Shown here: piece after piece, positions 36,491-45,600 of the stretch
Numbering within the stretch: position 1 is the stretch's first letter
Layout of the letters: each line of letters starts with the position of its first letter
Origin: Brachionus manjavacas
Taxonomy: Eukaryota; Rotifera; Eurotatoria; Ploima; Brachionidae
Direction: 5' to 3'
NCBI GenBank assembly: GCA_019054805.1
Contig: JAHQIY010000007.1
Span: forward strand, 4,717,501 to 4,781,500
DNA: 64,000 nt
Translations under genes and position numbers: made by a program
Notes under the pieces: generated by a model
What the model was told of the DNA's origin: nothing
The model's input: the letters and a program-made list of their open reading frames with translations, nothing else
The model's database searches: none

Positions 36491-38318
36491 TCCAAACAGT
36501 TGATTTAAAAATTTTTAGAAAATTCATAAAAGACATAATAAATAAATTTAATATATTATGTTATTAATTCATGATTAAAATATTTTTTTCTAAATTTTTA
36601 TCAATACATAGGTTTGAGAGAAAAACTCAATTGATAAAAAAAAACTTGTAAACTATTAGTAAAGATTAGGAAAAGACAAATTAGAATGCACATTCAGTAT
36701 AAATTTTATTTTGTCAAATTAATTTAATTAAATTTGCATTAAAAATAAAAACCAAAGTTTAAAGTAAAGTTCGTTTAGTTTATTTTTCAAACTAAAATCA
36801 CCAGTACAAAACTCGAATCCTGAAACAGATACGCATAAAATATGGTATTGTGAAATTCAAAATACAAATTGAACAAAAATTTTTCCTTTTTTGAAAAATT
36901 AAAATAAAAATAAATAAAAAATATCAATAAATATATGAATTTTATCTAAATTAAAAATGAAATTTTAATCAATATTTTCAAATTTTACAATGCAGAATTT
37001 AACTTTGTTTTGCTGTAATATTTTTTTAATTAATATATAATTTAATTAATATAAATATCATTTCAAGTCATAAATTGGATAACTTTTAAATTTGTCTTAA
37101 AAGTTTTCGAATAAAGATTTTAGAAGAATCATTTAAAAAATAAACTTTTTCGTGTAAAAAAAATATTATTAAAAAACTTCAATTAGATTTTAATTTATTA
37201 TAGATTTTAAGATTTACTGAGAAAAAATTAAATAAAGGGTAAAAAAGGTACAAATAAGTATGTTTCACTATGTTTTTATATTTTATTATGTTTTAATTAA
37301 TTTTTCAAAAAAGAAGAATTTTTGTTAATTTTAATTTGAAATTCACTACACCAAAAATATTCCATCAACTAAAATTTAAAGGCGTCCTCTTAATATTCAG
37401 ATCCTTTGTATCTTTGTTTTATGTTTTTTTAGTTTTATGTTATTTATTTCTGTTAATTAAACCTTTATTTAAAAAAATTATTTTTGAATTGACCAAAACT
37501 TGGCCAATACAAGAAATTTTTTTTTGACATGCTTTAATTTTTTAATGTTGACAATTTACACACGATATTAGAATTTGATTACACATACGACCAAAACGAT
37601 TTCCGTTTTCCAAAAAAAAATTTAGTTTTTATTATAGATTGGATTTTAGGATAATTAAATGAAAATTGACTGTAACAATGTTGATTTCATTGCTTTTATT
37701 AAAGAATAGAACAAAATGATAAAAACTTTCTTTTATATAAGTTCAAAATTAGTTCTATGAATTCAACATGGTACAATATGCATAGCTGCGTCAACAACCA
37801 AAGTCCGCTAAAATAAGCAAATCTAGAAGAAATTAAATTTTAATAAATTCAAGCGTAGTGCTGCATTTACAGAACTTATTTTGAATTGAAAGATAAAAAT
37901 TTATTGCGATTTTGTTCTGTTGTTTTGTAATAAACTTTAAAAAACCAAACACTGTCAACTAAAACAATTTATCTTTTTTTTATTATTATAAAATTTCAGG
38001 CAAAATTTTTATAAACGATTTTTTAAATAAATGCTTTTTAAATTTAAATTTTATTTTTAAAAAAATTTTGATCTAATGTACCATAATTAAATTTAAAAAA
38101 AAAATTGAAATTTGTCATTATAAATCTTAAGTAATTTTGAACATAAAGCTAAGATCTGAAAAAAATTGAATAGATGACGAAGCTTGAGTTTAAAATGACT
38201 AGCTTTGGCTTCAAATATTAGATTGTCTGTTCAAGCTTAAAAAAAGCACGCACTAGAAAAAAACCATTGTATAATCTGAAGCTAGAAAATCTGAAGATAT
38301 TTTGGCTTAAGAAAATGG
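36491..38318. other. Intergenic AT-rich DNA
   Basis: About 1.8 kb between the Tc1 fragment and member D. No supported feature; open frames are Phe/Leu/Ile-rich chance reads. Confidence 0.45.
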
Positions 38319-38328
38319 ATATATAAAG
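38319..38328 (+). promoter_or_regulatory. TATA box of member D
   Basis: ATATATAAAG about 80 bases upstream of ATG 38407. The longer distance than in A-C suggests a longer 5' leader. Confidence 0.55.
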
Positions 38329-38406
38329 GAGTGAAAAAATGATTTTACATCATTCTAATTTCGAAGCAGTTGAATAAATAAAACAAATAAACAAAATTTG
38401 TAGAAA

Positions 38407-38988
38407 ATGCTCAAATTCACTCTATTAGTTGCTTTGGTCGGATTAGCTGTAGCACAGGAACTTAACTGGGACTCAATTCCTGTGATTGCCAATAGCTCTC
38501 AATGTATGTATAGACCAGAGAACAAAATGTTGGGCTGCAGAGGCTCAGGTGAAGTTATCGAGTGTGAAGCCGTCAGCACTTTGCCAGCTGGTTTCGAAAT
38601 TTTCGGCTTAGGCAGAGAAACTCTTGAACAAGTTCCAGTCGAATCACAAAAATTCTTGTTGTATCCAAGAGCATCGAACGAAACTGTTTACCAAAACCAT
38701 GTTGTCGAAGTTGAGAATGTCACTCGAAATGTCTCATTGTGCCACATGGAATCAATGGAAATTGGTTTGAGAGTACCGGATGTTAAATGCTGGGCTAGAT
38801 TGGTTGAATTATTCAACGCTTCGGTTGGAACACAAGTCGTCCAAGTTCAGCAATTGGAAGATGATGTTGCTCTATTCGGTGAAGTTTTAGTAGTTGATAA
38901 AAAAATACAAAAAAGATTTTTAGGTTTTGGACTTTTGGGCTGGCCATTGATGAACCCTCTTTTCTGGGGTTTTCCATTTTTAGGATAA
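38407..38988 (+). CDS. Secreted four-Cys family, member D
   Basis: Intronless, 193 residues. The signal peptide is about residues 1-16 (MLKFTLLVALVGLAVA). The family block is C33-x10-C44-x8-C53, preceded by the motif ELNWDSIP...NSSQC that members E and F share. Then come FLLYPRASNET (LYPR motif), GLRVPDVKCWARLVELF with C128, and FGEVLVVD. There is one extra cysteine at 112. The C-terminus has QKR followed by FLGFGLLGWPL and ends FPFLG. It converges with member E, 478 bp away. D and E are the most similar pair after A and B. Confidence 0.85.
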   Translation: MLKFTLLVALVGLAVAQELNWDSIPVIANSSQCMYRPENKMLGCRGSGEVIECEAVSTLPAGFEIFGLGRETLEQVPVESQKFLLYPRASNETVYQNHVVEVENVTRNVSLCHMESMEIGLRVPDVKCWARLVELFNASVGTQVVQVQQLEDDVALFGEVLVVDKKIQKRFLGFGLLGWPLMNPLFWGFPFLG

Positions 38989-39466
38989 ATCAATTTTTTA
39001 TCTATTATTTCAAATAATCAATTTCGCGAATTTTCAATGAACAATTTTTTAATTTAAAGTATTTATTTAGATTTTATAAGTAATTTTTTAACAATCAATT
39101 ACAATAAAATAAATTCAACCTAAACAACATTTTTTTATTCAATCATTTTATTTGTTTTTACTTAATTCCCGAATTTTCGATTCTAATTTTTCTTTCAATT
39201 GTTTTCAAAATAATTTTGGAAACCAAAAAATCCAAAAAAAAGAACCAAATTTGATAGAAATTTATCGTTTATTGAAAAAATTGAAAATTTTTTATTCTTT
39301 CTTTTGAATTTTCCTACATTTGCTTTATTTAATTGAAAAATTAAAAAAATAAATAAAAATTTAATTAAAAAATTATTTATTCAAAAATTTATCGTATTTT
39401 ATAAACTAGGATTACAATTTAACTAAAAAAAAAATCACTTCGCTACAAATTATTTAAAAATAAGAT
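38989..39466. other. Spacer between convergent members D and E
   Basis: AT-rich 3' flanks of two convergent genes; nothing else seen. Confidence 0.5.
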
Positions 39467-40072
39467 TCAACCAAGAAAAGCATAAGGTGGAATGCCCCAT
39501 CCGAAACCCCATCCAAATCCTAGTCCAAACCTCAAAGCCAAACTCCAGCGCCAAAGGCCCAACCATCTTTTGTTAACTTGCCTACCAATTACTAAAATTT
39601 CACCAAACATAGAAATTCTACTTTCTGATTGTTCAATTTGAGCATTTTGGCTTCCACTTGTCGCATCAAATAACTCAATTAATCTATCCCAACATTTATC
39701 ATCTGGCACCCTCAAGCCAATATCATTTGATTCAATGTGGCTCAGAGAAATGTTTTTTCCCTCAAATTTCCTATCTTGATACAGTGTCTCGTTTAAAATT
39801 CTCGGGTACAAGTCATATTTCCTTGATTCGATTGAAACTTGTTCAAAGCTTTGACTGCTTAAGCCGAATACATCAAACCCAACTGGTAGTGAGATTATAG
39901 CAGAACATTCAACAACTCCAATTGAGCCTCTACAAATGAGCATTTTATTTTTGCTCTTGAAAATACATTGGGTACTGTTTTCTGCCGGTGGCACCAAATC
40001 CCATTCTAATTCATCCGTAACTACAAAACCAACTAAATAAGCTAAAAAAATTGTTTTTACTGATCGAATCAT
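39467..40072 (-). CDS. Secreted four-Cys family, member E
   Basis: Intronless, 201 residues. The signal peptide ends about residue 19. ELEWDLVPPAENSTQC opens the mature part, followed by C-x10-C-x8-C, YDLYPRILNET, GLRVPDDKCWDRLIELF and MFGEILVIG. NKR precedes WLGLWRWSLALRFGLGFGWG, a Trp/Gly-rich tail that ends YAFLG. Five mature cysteine-block motifs are shared with D, but the tail is longer. Member F lies just upstream on the same strand. Confidence 0.82.
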   Translation of the reverse strand: MIRSVKTIFLAYLVGFVVTDELEWDLVPPAENSTQCIFKSKNKMLICRGSIGVVECSAIISLPVGFDVFGLSSQSFEQVSIESRKYDLYPRILNETLYQDRKFEGKNISLSHIESNDIGLRVPDDKCWDRLIELFDATSGSQNAQIEQSESRISMFGEILVIGRQVNKRWLGLWRWSLALRFGLGFGWGFGWGIPPYAFLG

Positions 40073-40108
40073 TATAAGATGTCTAAGCTTTATTAGAAAA
40101 AAATTCTT

Positions 40109-40118
40109 CTATTTATAC
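40109..40118 (-). promoter_or_regulatory. TATA box of member E
   Basis: GTATAAATAG on the minus strand about 40 bases upstream of ATG 40072. Confidence 0.55.
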
Positions 40119-40267
40119 ATAAAAGGCTTCAATGGAAAGCAATAACATGCGTGCTTTTATAAAAATTATTAAGACCTTAAATTTTAGTGCATTGATTAGA
40201 AAAAAAGCTGAAAAATTTGATTTTTTAGCTCGAGTCTTGAATTTTTTTAGAAATTTCTGAATAAAAT

Positions 40268-40894
40268 CTATGCTATCCATGGTAGGCCCCATAAAGGCAG
40301 GCCCCAACCAGTTAATCCCCAGCCCCATCCACGGTTCCATCCTATTCCCCAACCTATCCATCTTTTCTGTGCTGGTTTCCGTGCAATCAGTATTTCGCCT
40401 ATCAAAGCATCAACTGTTTTTTCTTCGGTTGTTATGAAATGTTCATCATTTGGTTCATCGAACATGTTGACTAATTTGATCCAACAAAATAGATCTATTA
40501 CTCGAATCCCAGATGATCCAGAAAAAGCTGAATAGAATAGATAAAGCTCTTTGGTCTCGTTGTGCAAAGTGAAATTGAAATCAAAATAGGTTTTATTTTC
40601 TAATTCTCTTGGATAAAGTCTAAACTTAATTTTTTCCAATTTTTTGTTTTCGCTAGGATCTCTAGATATGCCAAATATGTCCGAGCTAATCGAAATTATG
40701 AATGAATTTTCGAATAATGCTGGACAAGAAATTGTACTGAAGGCTCCGCGGCAAGTTAAATCATTAGCTTGTGGCCGAAAAATACACTGGGAGCTGTTCG
40801 ATGTAGATGGTATAGAATGCCAGTTTATTTCGTTGGCTTTGCATGGCACTTCAAATGCAAGCAATATACTAAAAAAAAGCGTGAACATATTCAA
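40268..40894 (-). CDS. Secreted four-Cys family, member F
   Basis: Intronless, 208 residues. Signal peptide about 1-20. EINWHSIPSTSNSSQC resembles D and E. C-x10-C-x8-C, FRLYPRELENKTY, SGIRVIDLFCWIKLVNMF and LIGEILIA follow. The dibasic QKR precedes WIGWGIGWNRGWGWGLTGWG and the chain ends LPWIA. The tail has the highest Trp and Gly content in the family. It is head-to-head with member G, with only 90 bp between the two ATGs. Confidence 0.82.
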   Translation of the reverse strand: MNMFTLFFSILLAFEVPCKANEINWHSIPSTSNSSQCIFRPQANDLTCRGAFSTISCPALFENSFIISISSDIFGISRDPSENKKLEKIKFRLYPRELENKTYFDFNFTLHNETKELYLFYSAFSGSSGIRVIDLFCWIKLVNMFDEPNDEHFITTEEKTVDALIGEILIARKPAQKRWIGWGIGWNRGWGWGLTGWGLPLWGLPWIA

Positions 40895-40984
40895 ATGATG
40901 ATTTAGTTAAAATTTTAATTTCTATGAGACTTAAGATACTTGTAAAAATCAAATTAAAAACAATAAAACTTAAAATTAATCAAA
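40895..40984. promoter_or_regulatory. 90-bp bidirectional promoter between F and G
   Basis: The start codons of F (minus) and G (plus) are separated by 90 bases, which must hold both 5' leaders and any core promoter. No clear TATA box is visible on either strand, unlike in A-E. Shared expression is plausible but not shown. Confidence 0.5.
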
Positions 40985-41826
40985 ATGGAAAATTGGTGGT
41001 TGAGATTTTTAATTCTTTATCCGCTTTGTTTGATCAAAATAGCAACATCTGAACGTAAATTTAACTATTTTGTTAAAAAAATAATTTCAAAAATTTTATT
41101 TAGCACTGAGGATTTTTCCATACCACGGCGATCCAGTAAATTCAGCGCAAGACATTGAAATTAAGACCCTAAGTATTTCCATTATTTGAAATAAATTATT
41201 TTTGGTTTAATTGTTTTTTTTTCTAAGGCTTAGATGATGATGAATTTTCTTCCCGTTTTAATGACCAATTCAGCCTTTATTCTGATGATTATAGAAAAAA
41301 GAGAGACTCTGAAGTTTATAGCATAATTGATTCTCATTCAGTGAGTAATCGTATCAACTGTAATTATACTATTAGTGAAAAAAAATTAGCTTGCTCGGGG
41401 TAAAGTTAAATTTCAAAAATTAAGCATTTTTCTAGTTAATAAAATTTAAGCCCCGAAAAGACCACTGAATGCGCTTGTGATTATAAATTGGAAGAATCTA
41501 AGAATAGTTTCCTCTATTTTGGAATTGAAAAAGTTAATTCAGATCAAAATACAACAAATATAATGCTTTATCCGCGCACTTTGGGACAAACTAGCTGGCT
41601 TAACAGCACAATTTGGTCTTTGAATAGATTTATAAAATTTTCCATTCATCACAAGGAAGAAGTGCTTGACTTTGGTCTTAAAGTGGACAAAAATTGTTTT
41701 GAAAATTTATTAAATGTTTTTGAATCAACAAAATTTTATACATCAATTAATTTGATTGAAAATAAAGACTTAAGATTCAAATCTGCAAATGTTAAAATTA
41801 TCGGAAGTCTAATAATTGTATCATAG
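40985..41826 (+). CDS. Secreted four-Cys family, member G (intron-bearing, divergent)
   Basis: Four exons (40985-41054, 41104-41172, 41228-41399, 41451-41826) give 228 residues. Exon 1 is a signal-anchor-like leader (MENWWLRFLILYPLCLIKIA). A family-atypical acidic linker follows in exons 2-3 (LDDDEFSSRF). The core is CNYTISEKKLACSG, ECACDY, IMLYPRT, DFGLKVDKNCFENLLNVF and IIGSLIIVS, all aligning with the other members. The phase-2 intron after the CSG block matches that of member C. There is no dibasic site or Gly/aromatic tail. It has one extra cysteine in the third-Cys region (CAC). Confidence 0.75.
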
Positions 41827-41892
41827 GAACTTTTTTATGTTAAAATATTTTATTTGTGATAAAAATTGTTTAATAAAAAGTGTTTTGTAGAA

Positions 41893-42474
41893 TTATTTTT
41901 TCATCTCAGCCAATTTCAAACTTGTCATTGGATAATAGGTCACCCAAGGACCACCGTTCCATAAAGCTCTGGGCTCTGGGGTCACGACTCTGCTTGAAGA
42001 TGAATTTCTCGATCTTGATCTAGAGCGAAACCTTTTCTTTTCTTCAACGCATCTATCGCATTTTTCACAATGAAAACTCTTTCCTGAAGGATATCTCTCC
42101 AAAGGATAAATATTAGGATCCTTTTTGTAATTTTGTCTAGCTTCTAGTTCTGAGCTTACTTCAAGCATGCGTTCACAGTCATTGCAAATAGTGACGTTGT
42201 ACTCATAAAAATGCTGGTTATTTTTTTCTCTGCTACTTCGGCAAAGATTGCATTCGTTGTAGCAATCATGGCATTTCCAGCACTTTGGTTCTTTATACTT
42301 TTTAAAGCTAGTAGAAAGCTGGTCCAATCGATTTATTAAATATTTAAGCTCATAGTTGGTCTTTTTTAGTTTTATTAAATTAAGTTCTTCACTTTGACAG
42401 CAATTGCACTGGTCCACGTATTTGGGTTCAATACAGTAGGTGCATTTTGGTCGGAAAGAGCAACAACAAGACAT
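41893..42474 (-). CDS. Cysteine-rich protein with CxxC pairs, unrecognised
   Basis: Intronless, 193 residues, no signal peptide. Starts MSCCCSFRPKCTYCIEPKYV. Many C-x2-C pairs follow (CNCC, CWKCHDC, CNLC, CNDC, CEKCDRC), suggesting several zinc-binding sites. A lysine-rich, coil-prone segment lies at about 32-60. Near residue 150 there is an Arg-Ser run (RFRSRSRSRNSSSSR), then PEPRALWNGGPWVTYYPMTS. The zinc-ribbon-like array plus RS stretch hints at an RNA- or protein-binding role, but I know no family with this layout. It is convergent with member G, with 66 bp between stops. Confidence 0.7.
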   Translation of the reverse strand: MSCCCSFRPKCTYCIEPKYVDQCNCCQSEELNLIKLKKTNYELKYLINRLDQLSTSFKKYKEPKCWKCHDCYNECNLCRSSREKNNQHFYEYNVTICNDCERMLEVSSELEARQNYKKDPNIYPLERYPSGKSFHCEKCDRCVEEKKRFRSRSRSRNSSSSRVVTPEPRALWNGGPWVTYYPMTSLKLAEMKK

Positions 42475-42621
42475 GTTTAAATTTTAGCAAAAAAAGTTTC
42501 AGAAAAAGGTGAAATTTTTTGAATAAAAAAGTTACCAAGTTGCTATGGAAACTTTATTTTTAGCATAAAAATTTATTTAAAAATAATCGATTACGCAATT
42601 TAAAAGATTTAAATTAGTTTA

Positions 42622-45600
42622 TTATAAAAGTAGTTCTAAAATTTGATCAGGACTGCGTGGCACGATGCTAGAGCTGTTTAAATATCCATTTTCTGTATCT
42701 GTAATTGAATTGAATATTAATCTGTAGGCATCACACACAAGTCTTATGCTTTTTTGCTTTAATTTTGTTCTTATATTTGAACTGAGCAGTAGATTGAATT
42801 GAGGCACAATCAAACTATCAGGTGCAGCTAAGTAAACATCAAACTTGTTCTTAAACGTTAGAAACAATTTAAAAAAAATTAATAAAAGTTAAACTGTTGA
42901 AATACAAATTTACGGACTATAAGTACAATTCAGGAGATTTTTAAACAAATAAACAGATCTTTGTAGATCATTGCTTCAACAAAGTTAATAATAATTTAAA
43001 ATTAAAGATTTTTCAACATCTTGATTATTAATCAAATGAATTGAAAGAAAAATGCTTGTAAGAATATTTATGGAAAAAATACACTTTGATCCGCAAAAAA
43101 TTAAAATTTAGTAATTTGCCATAAAAGAATAAAAATAATATAAAGATGATTTTTTTTTAAAATTTATAAATTAGCATTTTTTTGGTTAAAAAAAAATGTC
43201 ACACAGAACCCAAAGAAACTTAAGCCCTAAAAAACACAATTAAAAAAATTAGAAATAAAAAACATACCATTGAAGATTTCAGTGTGTTAGTATCCATTCC
43301 AAGAACATTAACTAATGGACCACGAGTTTTTTTATCATGTCCCTGAATTATTTTGTATGCATCTAACAGATCGGTTTTTGACAAAATAAAATAACCCTGT
43401 TCATTACTCAATGTGTCTAAATGAGCTTCTATCTGTTAATAATAAAAATTTAAATAATCATTCTATTTTTTCTCATAAAAATGTCTACCTGGGCTTCGAG
43501 TTTTTCAAGTTTTGGATCTGTGTACTCGTAAAGAGAAAGCATTGAGTGTATGGAATAAATACAGTTGATCATATACACAGCCATGTCAATTACAGGTAAA
43601 TTAATTGCCGATAATGAAGCCATTTGAAGCATAGGCTCAATTACACAGTCCAAAATCTTATTTTTTTGTTTAAAAATAGAAAAATTTAAATGGCTAAAAA
43701 AAATATTTACTTGAATATAGTCATCTTTTTTGGTGTCGACAGATACGACGGAATTAGAATAAGAATCAAAAATTTCTTTTATTAGTGATAAAGTTTGTCG
43801 AAATTCCTCGTTGGGAAGCAATTCGTAATTCGGTGGTTCTACCTTTGATTAAAACTTTAATGATACCAAAAAAAATATTTTGTTAATTTTACTTTTTCCA
43901 GTAGTCTAGTAGCGTGAATATTTAAAGAATTCAAAAACATCTTGTAACTTAGTTGGTAAATTTCGGACAGTGTCTGCACTAGCTCAGATGACTCGTTTAT
44001 ATTTTGTCTAAAATAGTAAAAATTGAAAAAGAAATAAATAATTTTCAAAAAAAATACCTAATTGTAAAATCATAGAATTTTATTAAATTTGATATTTTAT
44101 ATAAAGTAGTATCATGTTGAGACACGAGGACTTGTTCAATTCTAACCTAAATAAGTGAGTTTTAGCTGAAAAATTCAAGCTAAATTTTTGATTTTTTTTA
44201 CTCTAAGAGCACGACATACTCCATCAACTATGGTACCCAGACTCTTCTTTATAGTTGATTCCAAGTCTAGGGATAAATTTGTGCCTTAATTATTTTTTTT
44301 TTAATTTGAAAATTTACCAGAATTTTCTTTGAATTTTCTGAACAACGACCTGAGGAATTCATTTTCGGAAGCGGTAGCTTGATGAATCCAAGCCAACATA
44401 TCACCCATATACCTCATAGGGTCATGAGAGTTAAGTTCAATCGGACGTGGAGTTCCGCTAGGCCCACCTTTTGTCAATGCATCTATGAACAATTTTACAA
44501 TCGCATTGCGTCTTGAATTACAATACTCATCCAAAATGTAACTTTAAAATTTTAAGCTCAATTTAATCAACACCTAAGTAAAATATAAAAAGCTTAATAC
44601 TTGTAAAGTATAGGCCTTTGAGTCAGAGTGAAAAAAGCTGTGCTCATAAAATCATTTATTTCAACAGTATCGTTGCACAAAAGTCTGCATTCATCTGACA
44701 AAATTTTTTCTTATATAAATGATTTTTTTATTTTAATAAAAATACTTTGCATCCAGCGGTACAAACGCTCATAAGCTGTTTCTTGGTTAATCGCCATTTG
44801 TTCCATTATTTCCAGTCTTTGATAACAAAGTAAAATTTTATTTAGACACGTTTTTTTGTTTACCCAGCAGTTTGTTGATTTGTTCTTAGCAAAATTTTAC
44901 AATTTTCGTGAATATTTCTGACTTTTTCAAGAGATCGAAAAAAATCCTTTATTTAATTAATCAAAATTTGCACTATGGTGTAAAAAAAAACTGTACTGGA
45001 TGAAGATTTCCGTCTTTTTTTGCAATCAAAGAGTCAACTTCATCTGCATCAAGTTGAAATTTTTGAATAAATTTCTCGGCTAATTTAAGCTTTGTCTCAA
45101 CACTTTTTCTATAAAAATTTTTTAACCAAAAAGTAACCAAAATTCTATAGAAAAAAATATACTTCTCATTTTGCAGTTGATTTGTCTTGGAAATAAGTTC
45201 ATTGGTTTGCAGTTTCACTTGATTGAGTCTGGAAAGCATGTTATCACTACAATCGGACATTGAACCAATAATGCCTGATATTTTATCTAATTGCTTAAAT
45301 TTATTAAGTTAAAACCTATTTTTTTTGCTGGTTTTGTGAAATTCAGAACAAAAGAATGTCTAACCAACCTACTGGAAACAGTTGCCACAATAACCGAGGC
45401 TCTAAATCGTGGTTTCACTTCTATGATAATATTCATTGACTTTGCTAAAGCGTTTGATAAAGTTAAAGAAGCTCGAACTTTATGGTTTTGAAGATATGCT
45501 TAAAATTTGGATTAAAGATTTTATGAGAGGATGTTGGCAAAGATTGATAATGATTTAATTGGATTTAATAAGTGGTTTACCACAAGACTTTTTTTTGCGG

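Noticed and set aside
36240-36503. Plus-strand open frame of 87 codons
   Set aside because: The opposite strand carries the LNPIERVRNDLK signature of a Tc1/mariner transposase, so this frame is its shadow.
39658-39900. Plus-strand open frame over member E
   Set aside because: Antisense to the conserved core of member E and without family features.
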